Notes under the pieces: generated by a model
Seen by the model: only the letters and a program-made list of their open reading frames with translations
What the model was told of the DNA's origin: nothing
The model's database searches: none
Source: Bolinopsis microptera
Lineage: Eukaryota > Ctenophora > Tentaculata > Lobata > Bolinopsidae
Length of the DNA stretch: 64,000 nt
Assembly: GCF_026151205.1 (NCBI RefSeq)
Contig: NC_087082.1
Location: forward strand, 17,949,401-18,013,400
Reading direction: 5' to 3'
Made by a program: the position numbers and the translations under genes
Shown: positions 37,403 to 48,579 of the stretch, piece by piece
Numbering within the stretch: position 1 is the stretch's first letter
Layout: the number at the start of each line of letters is the position of its first letter

Positions 37403-38698
37403 TTTTTTCTAAATTCCCTTAGTAGAGAAGGGCATAAGGAAACCGGAAAATCATCTAGAAAGTTCGAAAATTTGACAGTTAAACACAATAAATGGTCATC
37501 TAGGATACGTGAGAGCATGAAGTTCAGGTTCTCTAAGTCTAAGTGTTCGGATCGAATAACCACATTTATATACGGTTTAGAATACAAAACGATGTCCGAA
37601 TAATAATATAGTATCATTTAACCTAAACGACTAAACACTAAACAGGTAGTCGTGTACAATGTACATTTGAAAATTCAGTTTTTGTCGCCATGCTCAGATC
37701 CAGATGGAATGCTTTGTTTGCCGAATTACCGCGAGCGTGTGGATATACCAATTTTCTGACAATAGTCTATCAGTCATTCAGAATTTTGACTTTGAGAGAT
37801 GATAATGTATAAATCTTATTGTGTTCGAGTTTAACAAACCATCAACCCTCATGGTCATTATAGCTGGTGATCTCTTCATACTTTAAGTTCTACTTACCAT
37901 CTAAATATGTCCAAAGAAGGACGACCCATGATGCAGATCTAACACTCTAGCAGGGAGTCCCTACATCTCTCCACTCCACATTTTACAACAGATCCCTCCG
38001 CAACCCACAGAAGTGCACAGAGCAAGTACGATCAGCAAATCATGGCGAAAGCTCGAGATTGAGTACATTTGACAGTGATGAGTGAATGCCTTAATAAGTT
38101 AATAACGGTCAATGCCTATTGCCTTCATAAGCGAATCCTCATGGGATACAGCTATTATATATCACATATATTATATGTAAATTAGTATATGCATGTATAA
38201 TGTATATAATTATATACATTACGTATATACTGTAAGTGTAAAGACGTAGTGATATTTGAGTAGTACAACTCAGCTTTTATTGAAGTACTTTTGACGTAAT
38301 AATGAGCTGCCAGTATCATTATCATCCTCTTTAAATGAGCTGCGAACAGATTTACATAGTTATATATTGCGCATATTTTTATTTGGAATAAATTCTTCAA
38401 ATGAATTTAAAGAATTATGAAATATTTGAGGCAACGAAAAGCTCGCAATTAATTTTGCTTTAAAAGTACGTTAAATGCGTGGTGCTTTAAATATTACCAG
38501 CAGGAAAAAGTACTAGCAGGAATCCGTCTAACCCTAAAGACAAAGTGGTGTCAAGACTCAAGAGACTAAAATTATTATTACCTATTTAATTCGCGTTTAA
38601 GACACCACTGGTTGGGCACTAAAACTTTTATTCCTTGGTTAATTTTTAATTTTTTCATGCTGATTTGAGGGCCATTAAAGCTGCCATTAAAGCTCAGA
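36974..38698. other. Upstream flank of DPP4-like copy 1
   Basis: Presumed promoter and 5' UTR side of the gene, conserved in arm 2 (about 53.0-56.7 kb). It contains a C run at about 37374-37402 (G run at about 56324-56350 in arm 2), three TTATTGAATAAAG repeats at 37112-37150, and a TA-rich stretch at 38150-38235 that is the empty site for the arm 2 insertion. No TATA box or start site can be assigned with confidence. Confidence 0.5.
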
Positions 38699-39243
38699 GT
38701 AAGGAGTAAGGAGTAAGGAGTAAGAAGTAAGAAGTAAGGAGTAAGGAGTAAGGACTAGAAGTAAGGAGTAAGGAGTAAGGAGTAAGGAGTAAGGAGTAAG
38801 GAGTAAGGAGTATGGACTAGGAGTAAGGAGTAAGGAGTAAGGAGTAAGGAGTAAGGAGTAAGGAGTAAGGAGTAAGGAGTAAGGAGTAAGGAGTAAGGAG
38901 TAAGGAGTAAGGAGTAAGGAGTAAGGAGTAAGGAGTAAGGAGTAAGGAGTAAGGAGTAAATAGTAAGGAGTAAGGAGTAAGGAGTAAGGAGTAAGGAGTA
39001 AGGAGTATGGACTAGGAGTAAGGAGTAAGGAGTAAGGAGTAAGGAGTAAGGAGTAAGGAGTATGGACTAGGAGTAAGGAGTAAGGAGTAAGGAGTAAGGA
39101 GTAAGGAGTAAGGAGTAAGGAGTAAGGAGTAAGGAGTAAGGAGTAAGGAGTAAGGAGTAAGGAGTAAGGAGTAAGGAGTAAGGAGTAAGGAGTAAGGAGT
39201 AAGGAGTAAGGAGTAAGGAGTAAGGAGTAAGGAGTAAGGAGTA
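38699..39243. repeat. (AGTAAGG)n heptamer satellite, arm 1
   Basis: About 75 units of a 7-bp repeat with a recurrent interruption (TATGGACTAGG) near 38750, 38812, 39006 and 39061. In arm 2 the array is shorter (about 28 units) and uninterrupted. Because 7 is not a multiple of 3, all frames cycle through the same short peptide, giving spurious ORFs. Confidence 0.95.
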
Positions 39244-39359
39244 AAAAAAAGGGGTAATTTGGGCGAGCGAATTAGTGGGAGCACCACGCCGCGGGCCTGC
39301 CACGCACCGACGTGAGACAAAAGGCTTCCTTGTAGTTGTAACACTAACTCATAAAGTCA

Positions 39360-39706
39360 TAAGGTGCCATCTACTTAGGATGTCCGCCGCAAAATTACAA
39401 ATTTTCAGACCACCCCCCCCCCCCCCCCCCCCCCCTGTCCGGATGTGTCCGAATTTTCAAAATCACCACCTCCCCCGGACGTCCGGATTTCCAGCTACTT
39501 TTAAGAGCACAAATAAAATTTACTCAAATTCATTGTAAATAAAATTTAAAGAATTGAAATAAATGAACCTTTTTCGTTAATTTTGCCAAAATTTCCGGAC
39601 GTCCAGATTTTCAGAAACCACCCCCCTCCCCCTGTCCGGATTTGTCCGAAATACCAAAACCATCCCCCTCCCTATATGCCGGACGTCCTAAGTAGATGGC
39701 CCCTAA
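39360..39706. mobile_element. MITE with CCATCTACTTAGG termini, full-length form (arm 1)
   Basis: Inverted ends GCCATCTACTTAGGACGTCC / complement flank about 346 bp with a poly-C tract (39412-39435) and repeated GTCCGGAxxTxTCxGA motifs. The arm 2 copy (52555-52695) is about 140 bp, lacking the middle, so it is an internal deletion of the same insertion. Confidence 0.8.
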
Positions 39707-40957
39707 AGATAATAGGCAATAGTTTCGTCAACGCTATACATTAATACAGCAAGAAATACCTTACCTGTAATTTAGATAAAGTAGAACTAGAACCTCAATT
39801 TTTGCGGTTTTTTGTAAAGAAAATAGTACAACAAAATACGTCATAAGGTCAGGAATTGGTTTCTCTGGCCTGGCCAAAAAGATGGAAACAAAATGGGAGA
39901 CGCGGGGTGAGTCATGTGGAACCGAGTGGTTTCTGTAATAAAGTTGAGAAATAAAGTAATTAGTCAGGTTGAAACATATCTGAAATAGTTGAGACAAACA
40001 GTACGGGAGCCTTATGGGAGCCAAATATTAAACGGTCAGAGCGCTGATTTTATCAATCATAGGATTAAAATCTTTGGTATAAAATCTTGAATCCGCATAT
40101 ATATCAAATCAGCGCTTATAAATTATAAAATTCGGGTCACATTTAAAGCAACAGTTTATTATATAGTATCAGACAAATCATAACGCGTAATAATATATAA
40201 ATGGACATATCGATAATTTCCCATTCAAAGACAGACAATCCAGCATTCCATATGCTGCAACTCAAAATATCAATAAGCATTGCTAGATAACAAATAACCT
40301 AAACGGAACCTTCGAGTCCGACCCAGAATTCAGCCCAAATATTGTGGTATTGAATTTCACAGGAAAATATATTTGACTGGCCTGGTTAAAATTTGGACTG
40401 GAAGGAAATTCGATGAAACACGATTCGGCAGAGAGCTAATTTAATGAAATGATAAGCGAATACCCTGCAAGTTTGATCGAGCTAAAAAAGAAATTACCTT
40501 ACCAACAACCTCATTACCGGGTAACCAGAGCTCTGTTTCACATGTTCTTATTAAGAAACAAAGCCCGAAGACCAGATCATACCTACCAGATTGCAGATTG
40601 CAGAACCTTTATTATCTAATCAGTATCAGGTATGGATCAGCGTGGCGGAAATAATATAATCCTTAGTATATCGTCACGTTTTGAATCTCAGGTAGGATTT
40701 CAACAAACAAAACCAGGTATTCATGATAAGAAATCTCCGCCCTCTCTTCAATTAAAAAACAATGAGAGAATATTAATGAGTTTAAATTTGACTTAGAGAA
40801 AATTAGACAATTATCACAATCCTGTACTCAGTAGAGAACACTAAGTCTAACAGAAAAAAACAAAGAAAGGATGCGGACTCAATTAACGGGACTCATGCGG
40901 AACTCATGCGGGATGCCGCAATATATTACGAATGTAAGTGTAACAGCGTTACTATAT
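39707..40957. other. Conserved non-genic block shared by both arms
   Basis: Matches 51.3-52.55 kb in arm 2 closely. An 87-codon ORF on - at 39761-40024 is kept in arm 2 (52227-52490) with one visible residue change, but such conservation is expected from recent duplication, and no family is recognised. Confidence 0.45.
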
Positions 40958-40958
40958 A

Positions 40959-41722
40959 CCTTACTCGGGATTATTATGACCGGGATAAAGTGGCGGGTTT
41001 AGGGTAATTTCGCCATATTTTTCCCGAACCACATTTTCACCGGTCGTTAATAAACCCGCCGACTCAGCTTTTAGGGTTCCCAAGGGGTATGGGTGCTCAT
41101 ATTTTAATCGTTGTCTTATATTCACTAAAGAAGACTATTGGGACACTTGTTGTAGGTTTTTCGACTTCATTTGGCTAAAATTACAAAAAATTCACCTTTT
41201 TGCCCAATTCTTGTCATATATCCTTATTGTCAAAGTTGATTTAAATAGGCCAATTTTTAATTTCTTAGGTATTGACTATCTCTACATAATGAAATAGGAC
41301 TCAAAGTAAAAGTAACAGTTAAATTAAAACTTGAATTAATTAAAACTGTCAATAACATGAATCAGTTTCATCAGTCATTTATTCATAATTCTAAACAATG
41401 TGAACGATGCATTCTTTCGAATAAAATTATTTTCCGTCTAGTTTGATTAACCACGAGTCATTATTTCTGTCTACTTTCAACAATTATTGATAATTCGACT
41501 TGTTTCACAAGTTTTAGCAATGCGAAAATTTCTAAACTTGCTTATCTCTAATAAGGAAATTTACATCTGAGACAAAATTTTTGAATCTAAAATTGAAAGG
41601 TTGGACACCGGTAAAAAGGCGACCGGGAAAATGTGGTGGGTTTTGAGCAATTTCGCCATATTTTTCCCGAACCATATTTTAACCGGTCGTTAATAAACCC
41701 GTCGTAATAATCCCGAGTAAGG
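40959..41722. mobile_element. 764-bp TA-flanked element with inverted ends, arm 1 only
   Basis: Ends CCTTACTCGGGATTATTA and its inverted copy, flanked by TA on both sides; arm 2 has the unfilled sequence at about 51301. About 67 bp near each end is duplicated in direct orientation (40995-41062 and 41638-41703; shared core TTTCGCCATATTTTTCCCGA), so each end is itself a small palindrome-rich module. No ORF. A TA duplication would fit a Tc1/mariner-like relative. Confidence 0.75.
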
Positions 41723-41824
41723 TAGTATTAGTGTGACTCTGATACTAATAATCTCAAGATGTGTGTTTGTGTGTTCGTTCGCGTGTAATTTCTGAGCGGC
41801 TTAATCAAGAAAACGGTTAGAGTT

Positions 41825-41965
41825 AGGGGTAGTTCACATATTACGTAATCAATATTTTAGCAATTTTTACCCCTCCCCCTCCGTAATCAACCGTAATCAA
41901 AACCACCCCCCCCCCCCCCCCCTCCTGACAGCAAAATTACTTAATCATGGCCTAACCAAGCATGT
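41825..41965. mobile_element. Degenerate TACGTAAT-type MITE, shared by both arms
   Basis: Begins AGGGGTAGTTCACATATTAC, includes a 17-nt C run and ends in a partial inverse. The arm 2 counterpart lies at about 51075-51215. Presence in both arms means it predates the duplication. Related in sequence to the element at 43558. Confidence 0.65.
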
Positions 41966-42038
41966 AGTGATAGAGATCTGATATCGATCATAAATACTAA
42001 AAATACTCTAGCAATTTTTAATGCAGTTTCACAGAACT

Positions 42039-42606
42039 ATAAATATAACGTCGAGATGTATGTGGGCCTCCTGTGCATTGCAAAAGTGTACAAAGGACGA
42101 AAATGGTTAATTTATTGCTTAAAATACCTATAACTCCTAAAATATTGAATATTTTGAAATCATTCTTACAGGATCGTAATGAGCTTAATCAGACGCAACT
42201 TTTGGTACCAAAATTATAATATTTGAAGCACCAAAGTTTTTTTGAAAATTTGTTCAAAATTTTACACAAGGGGGGACCCTCGTGTTCAGATTAAAAACTT
42301 TTGAAAAAAAAATTCCTTTAAATCTTAAAATGTTAGTACTAAAAGTTTCGTCTCGATGAGCTGATTACGATACCATAATAACTATGTGATAATAATTGAA
42401 AATGTGAAAGTTATAGGCCAAAAAACTAAAAATTTGCGCGAAAAAAGCAGGCGCAGCGAACAAGTGCCGTGTAGCATTTTTAGCGAAAATTGCTACACGG
42501 TGGATTTATTTTACTCACATTTTTAGACAACTTTTGGTACAAAATTTATCGAAATCGGAGAAAAAAAGTTCTGTGCTCGCGCTTGGCGCTTATTACACTG
42601 ACTATA
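42039..42606. other. Arm-1-specific block
   Basis: About 570 bp with no counterpart in arm 2, which has an unrelated 125 bp at about 50212-50338. It includes a hairpin at 42467-42500 (CCGTGTAGCA ... TGCTACACGG). No ORF or clear termini. Confidence 0.6.
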
Positions 42607-42681
42607 CCAAACATTACAAATCTATACAACGTGCTGAATGAAGTACGACCGACCAATGTTACCAATCTATACAATCTGGGC
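42607..42681. repeat. Seed of the 45-bp satellite (under 2 units, arm 1)
   Basis: One shortened unit (with AACATTACAAATC) followed by a standard unit (ACCAATGTTACCAATC). These are the same two variants that make up the large array in arm 2. Confidence 0.85.
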
Positions 42682-43557
42682 GCTCCATCAGGAAGCCCAT
42701 GATTAATATGTACATACTGCTGCCTGATCATTCTCACCGGGGGTTATAATTGCCTGCATGTAGCGGTGTGGCAATAATATACAATATGGAGCCGGCATTG
42801 AATATTAAAATTAAATATTGATTCAGAAGCTTATAGACACGATTTGTTGTGTAATGTGTGGCAACTTTAACCATAATGAAGGTAAGGGAGATATTGAAAT
42901 TCACATTTTGACGGGTTACTTTAAAGTAGTGTACCAAATACCAATTAAACGTGCACTAGATCGTAGTTAACACTAATACAATATGTTGTTACCTCCGACC
43001 TTATTGTATCGTCGTAAGTTTTCCATTACGTCTCGTGTCGTCTCGAATAACAATTAAAAGAGAAATAAGTTTGGGCAACACCCTTCTAGTAGATAGCAGC
43101 GATTTATTCAATTAAAATTTTATTCCAATTTTATTGGTTATGTTTTTATTTCCATGGTTACGATAGGCAAGAATTTCATTCATCCTCCACTACTAAAGTC
43201 AAGGTTTATTCGAGTTTTTGGTGGTGAGCTGATCACATTTGCTCCTATGCTTGAAGGTGCCCGTATGGGAGAAAATATAAATTTCGAAGGGGTTTAAATG
43301 CTATTTCCATATCTTTTCACTTGTCAACATGTTCTCATCACATTTTTGTGGCTTAACTTAAAGTTACAACTTAATGTTACAAATGCACAACAACTACAAG
43401 TAGTACTTGAAGTACAATTGTCATTGCTTCGAAAACTTGACTACCCAGTGGCATATGTGACATACAATTACATCAAGTATACTTGAGCGAGTTTGTGCGG
43501 TCAAAATATTAAATGCACCTAAAAATTTGCATTCGACTGAATTACAGTTTCAGATAA

Positions 43558-43726
43558 GGGGTCGTTCACATATTACGTAATCATTTTTTGGAACATGTTG
43601 ACCCCCCCCCCCCCCCCCCTTCGTAATCAATTTTACACATAGCTATTGTGTCAAAATTACACTAGCGTAATCATTCGGAAACCCCCCCCCCCCCCTCAGC
43701 TGATTACGTAATATGTGAACGACCCC
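43558..43726. mobile_element. PIF/Harbinger-type MITE, 169 bp, arm 1 only
   Basis: Termini GGGGTCGTTCACATATTACG and its exact inverse, flanked by TAA on both sides (43555-43557, 43727-43729). Arm 2 has a single TAA at the matching place (47664-47666 on -). A 3-bp TWA duplication and a G-rich terminus fit PIF/Harbinger. Two poly-C tracts lie inside. No ORF. Confidence 0.85.
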
Positions 43727-44504
43727 TAAGTAAGATCAGAGTCAAGAAATCGTTCATATCGTCCGTAAGCCATATTTGATTATTTTAGACACCCCCTCCT
43801 CCCACCACTTTACGAAAAACTATTATGTAGAAATTACACTAGCATATGCAATTTCATATGGAATCAGGCATAAGCTTTTCCAAACCCCCTCCTGACTCAA
43901 GGAATATTTTATAAACGATCCCCATAGTCAAATATTCAATTAGGAGCTGAAACTTCACTAGGACAAATACAACGGAAAAGAACATCAATACCAACGTCCA
44001 CCATGCACCGAAGATATAATATAATTTTCTAGATAATTGAATCGAAATTATAATTTTTGAGGCGTCCTGAAAATTTAACGTACCACTACCGATGAGGCGT
44101 CCTTCACGTAACTTGTAACGTATCTTTTATCTGATAATTATCTGTTTAAATTTAGTCCGTGTAAAGTCTAATAATCCTGATATTGTCTGAAAATGCTTTT
44201 GTTCACAACTTTTCGGTAGTTTTATAAAAAACAACTGTACTGGTCTAAGATCACTAGTCCGATGGTACAAATGGGGCACAAACGTGGCACAGGTAAGGCA
44301 CCATTCACCAAGGCGGCTCTCATAATTGATAATGTGATAGAAATTTGAAACCAACAAACTTGTTTCTAATTAAATTTCTGTGCAATATTTGAACATATTT
44401 GTCGTAATTGAGATTTATTGCGACATGAAGGGCCCGAATAAAGGCCTACCCACATTTAAGAACCACCCAGCTACCACATCTGTACCAATAGGGGGGGGGG
44501 GCAA

Positions 44505-45025
44505 CGCCCCAAAAAGCCCCGAATTCTAGGGCCCTTTTTGGATTTTCGATATGTGTAGGGCCTTTTGGGGCCCTAGAATTAACTTAAATTTCATCAAGTT
44601 TGATATTCATATATGCTAAGTGCTTTAATGATATTATTTGACTATTTGCACAGTACTTTTATGTTTATTTGAGTGTATTTACATGGAGATTATGGTCCAT
44701 AAACACAATCAAATAGTGGTCAGGGTCAAAAGGCCCCAAAAAGCCCCGATTTCTAGGGCTTTTTTGGATTTTCGATATGTGTAGGGCCTTTTGGGGCCCT
44801 AGAATTAACTTCAATTTCATCAAGTTTGATATATGCTAAGTGCTTTAATGATATCATCTGACTACTTGCTCAGTACTTTTATGTTTATTTGAGTGTATTT
44901 ACATGGAGATTATGGTCCATAAACACTATCAAATAGTGGTCAGGGTCAAAAGGCCCCAAAAAGCCCCGATTTCTAGGGCTCTTTTCGGATTTTCGATATG
45001 TGTGGGGCCTTTTGGGGCGTCGGCC
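44505..45025. repeat. Tandem repeat, about 230 bp unit, 2.2 copies
   Basis: The motif AAAAAGCCCCGAxTTCTAGG recurs at about 44510, 44738 and 44958 with the intervening sequence (TAGGGCCTTTTGGGG...GGTCATAAACAC) repeated. A G run at about 44491-44500 precedes it. Confidence 0.85.
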
Positions 45026-45579
45026 CCCCCACCAATACCATATATTAAACTTGACGTAGCGTTCATTGTTGAGTTGAGCTGACATGATACAAGTGACAGA
45101 AAGTAACTTTTAAAACTAACTAATAAATCGCACTTCGTACAGTACAGTCTAACCTATAAATTAAAATTGCTACTAGTACTATCAATCCAAAGTATGTTCC
45201 AAAACCGTCGTAGCTGCGAATCTGATCAATATTGTAACTTCATAACTAGTAGGAAAACACAACCAGGACGAAGAAGTCAAATACACCCAAATTTATCAGA
45301 ACTTGGCTGAATCTCTTTGTTTAGCGATGTTATGTAAACTAGAAGTAGAACGCCCACAAAACACTACTACAGACACGCTTCTACATCGAAGCCAGGGTTT
45401 GTAGCACGATGTACTATTAGAGAAGGAACGGGTTGTCCGGGAAGATCCGGACCGGAACACCCCTCTCTAATCTCTATGCTCTAAACAACAGTTCATTCGA
45501 GCGCAACGACCTTCAATGATTCATTTTGTTAAAAACAGTTTCTGCGACAGTCATTTCTTGAGCAAAAAGGATCTAGCCG

Positions 45580-45697
45580 GGGTCGTTCACGTATTACGTC
45601 AGCCCGATTTGGGTTGTTTTAGACCCCACCCCTTCCACGGTCCCGAGTCCTCGCCCCTTAGGCTGCCCAAGTAATATGTGAATTTTGAACGATACCA
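45580..45697. mobile_element. Degenerate TACGT-type MITE in the spacer
   Basis: Begins GGGGTCGTTCACGTATTACG and ends with a decayed inverse (AATATGTGAATTTTGAACGA). Same family as 43558 by its termini but much older-looking. Confidence 0.55.
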
Positions 45698-46928
45698 AGC
45701 AAGAAAGTGAAACAATATTCTTAGAACAATGCGTAATTACTTTTATAATTACATTAAATCAAATACACAATCAAATACTAAGCAAACCCAGTGTAACATT
45801 TAGACTCCAGCTATGTATGTGCATTTGAGATACAAGTCTCTATTTTTTGTGACAAGAATTAAAGTCCAGGTTTCCGGAGGCATCTTGTATTTATTTACCG
45901 AGTCACTCAACAAAATGTCAGTGCAAATTACATAATATGAAGTATACATTTCCAGCTGTTTTCAAAATCACGTTTACTGTCAACTATATAAAAGTCGATA
46001 CTTTTCATTCCACGACTTCTTTAACTTTAGTGGTGATTGTTGGCTTGCAAAGTATTTAATTTAATTAATGAAGTCGATGAAAAAGTCTACATACAATTTA
46101 AACATTGATTTTCACAATCCAGGTGGCTCTTTGTGATGAATGAGGAAAAAGAGCAAATTATTTTTAAATTCTGCTGGCTACTTTGACGGACATAGTTGGT
46201 AGAAAAATACAAATTTTTTAGAAGACGTTATCGTTTTCGCCAATTACCACAAAACAAGACTAATTATGCGAATAATTAAGCGTAATACCCCAATTCTGAA
46301 CGACAGAGCACAACATAAAAAGCAGAGTGTAAACTATACTTATATATCACGCATACAACTACGGCAAAACGAGATTGTTAAACATCATCAAGACACGCAC
46401 ATTCAACGTAAACCCAACTATTTAATATTTATCTAGTAATAGAACCGATCGCAAAATTAACCAGGGAGTTCCGTTGAAAGATTTATTGCAAGATTCGGAG
46501 ATAATGAGAATAATTTTTTTCGTATAAACAAATTCTATAACACTTGTCTCGAATCGTCTCTTTTTAAGACAAATATCAGAAGTTATCGAAGAATTCAAAT
46601 TATATTATGTTTTAAAACAGTTGAAGAGATTAGACCAAAGATTGGGCATTGTTTAGCTCAAGTCTAATATTCATATAAAACTTTCAAAATGCAATTTATT
46701 TAACTTTCGATAACGTAACCAAAACCATACATAGCACAATGATACAAAAACACTGCTTTTAAAAATTTCGAATTTCCAAGCGGTCAATTTGGATTTTGGG
46801 ACCATTTTGAAACTTAAGACGCTGAAAATTGTTCTTTATTTTCATCTGCCCTGCAGTAATTGACATGTGGTGATGTGGTATCAAATTTAATATATTATTC
46901 AAACCCAACAACACAAAATCCTCCTCTT

Positions 46929-47291
46929 TTAACAAGCGGTGAAGAAGGGATATTTGTCTTGGAATCGCTGGATGAAGTTGGAGCCTCTGTTACTTTTACC
47001 ATCCCCACGTCTCTCTATTCGTAATAAGGGCATCTGGACAAGTTGTAGAGGAGATTTCTTATCCTCCAGAGCTTGGCACAGATTTAATATCTGAGAGAAT
47101 AACAGTTTTACAATTATCTCTAGTAAATTATAAACTTTATTTATCCGCGATAAATAAGTTGAAACAGTGTGTTTATAAGGTTTTAGTTTATAATTATGTC
47201 AGAATTGTCCACTGATAGCAAATATCCTCACCTGACCGCGCATTACTGAAGCTTGACGCTCGAATAGATTCTTATCAAAACCTTTGTCGTG
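46929..47291 (-). CDS. C-terminal exons of an unrecognised gene, cut off near the breakpoint
   Basis: Two exons on -: 47232-47291 (20 codons, HDKGFDKNLFERQASVMRGQ) and 46929-47090 (54 codons, beginning ILNLCQALEDKKSPLQLVQ, ending PFFTAC and a stop). Both have good splice sites (TTTCTCCTTCAG acceptor, GTGAGG donor) and phase 0 joins. A polyadenylation signal AATAAA lies about 90 nt downstream (46835-46840 on -). The peptide has the composition of a real, soluble C-terminus but I cannot name the family. Upstream exons would lie above 47291, yet arm 2 begins at about 47376 and I see no candidate in it. Either a very long intron spans arm 2 or the gene was severed by the duplication. Confidence 0.6.
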
Positions 47292-48579
47292 CTGAAGGAG
47301 AAACCAATATTACATAAACCAATATTAAATAAACCAATATTACATAAACCAATATTACATAAACCAATATTACATTTATATCTTCTGTGCATGGTGGACG
47401 TTGGTATTGGATGTTCTTTTCCGTTGTATTTGTCCTAGTGAAGTTTCAGCTCCTAATTGAATATTTGACTTTAGGGATCGTTCATATAATATTCCTTGAG
47501 CCAGGAGGGGTTTTTGGAAAAGCTTATGCCTGAGTCATATGCTATGCAAGTGTAATTTCTACATAATTGTTTTTCGTAACGTGGTGGAGGAGGTGGTGTC
47601 TAAAATAATCAAAATATATGGCTTACGGACGATATGAACGATTTCTTGACTCTGATCTTATACTTATCTGAAACTGTAATTGTCGAATGCAATTTTTTAG
47701 GTGCATTTAATATTTTGACCGCACAAACTCGGTCAAGTATACTTGAACTTTATATAATTGTATGTCACATCTGCCACTGGGTAGTCAAGTTTTCGAAGCA
47801 CTGACCATTGTACTTCAAGTACTACTTGTAGTTGTTGTGCATTTGTAAAATTAAGTTGTAACTTTAAGTTAAGCCACAAAAATGTGTCTGTGATGAGAAC
47901 ATGTTGACAAGTGAAAAGATATGGAAATAGCATTTAAAAATTAAACCCCTTCGAAATTTATATTTTCTCCCATACGGGCACCTTCAAGCATAGGAGAAAA
48001 TGTGATCAGCTCACCACCAAAAACTCGAATAAACCTTGACTTTGAGTTTGGTAGTGGAGGATGAATGAAATTCTCGCTTATCGTAACCATGGAAATAAAA
48101 ACATAGCGAATAAGATTGGAATAAAATTGTCATTAAATAAATCGCTGCTATCTACTAAAAGGGTGTTGCCCAAACTTAACTGTCATTTCTTTTCTTATTT
48201 CTCTTTTAATTGTTATTCGAGACGACACGAGACGTAATGGAAAACTTACGAATAAGGTCGGAGCTAGGTAACAACATGTTGTTTTAGTGTTTACTCCGAT
48301 CTAGTGCACGTTTAATTGGTGTTTGGTACACTACTTTAAAGTAACCCGTCAAAATGTGAATTTCAATATCTCCCTTACCTTCATTATGGTTAAAGTTACC
48401 ACACAACAAATCGTGTCTATATAAGCTTCTGAATCAATATTTAATTAATTAATATTCAATCCCGGCTCCATATTGTATAATATTGCCACACCGCTACATG
48501 CAGGCAATTATAACCCCCGGTGAGAATGATCAGGCAGCAGTATGTACATATTAATCATGGGCTTCCTGATGGAGCTCAC

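Larger units (their letters stand above)
29436..44018 (+). repeat. Arm 1 of a giant inverted duplication
   Basis: Position 29436 pairs with 64000 and about 44018 with about 47376, so arm 1 is the reverse complement of arm 2 throughout. The arms hold the same gene with identical exon lengths and diverge by a few percent in introns. Arm-1-only material: a hAT MITE (30306-30687), a TA-flanked element (40959-41722), a block at 42039-42606 and a PIF-type MITE (43558-43726). The left limit is not determinable because arm 2 runs off the window. Confidence 0.93.
44019..47375. other. Unique spacer between the inverted arms
   Basis: The loop of the palindrome. It contains a local tandem repeat (44505-45025), a degenerate MITE (about 45580-45697), about 1.2 kb of AT-rich DNA with nothing recognised (45.7-46.8 kb), and two exons of a separate gene on - (46929-47291). 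Short AAACCAATATTACAT repeats (about 47305-47373) sit exactly at the arm 2 breakpoint. Confidence 0.85.

Noticed and set aside
39012-39344. 110- and 78-codon ORFs on - repeating LLTPYS
   Set aside because: They are the (AGTAAGG)n satellite read in successive frames; the same happens at 52726-53097 in arm 2.
43298-43486. 62-66-codon ORF conserved in both arms (also 47733-47933 on -) with in-frame length changes
   Set aside because: Conservation is expected from the duplication, and no splice sites, homology or codon pattern favours coding.
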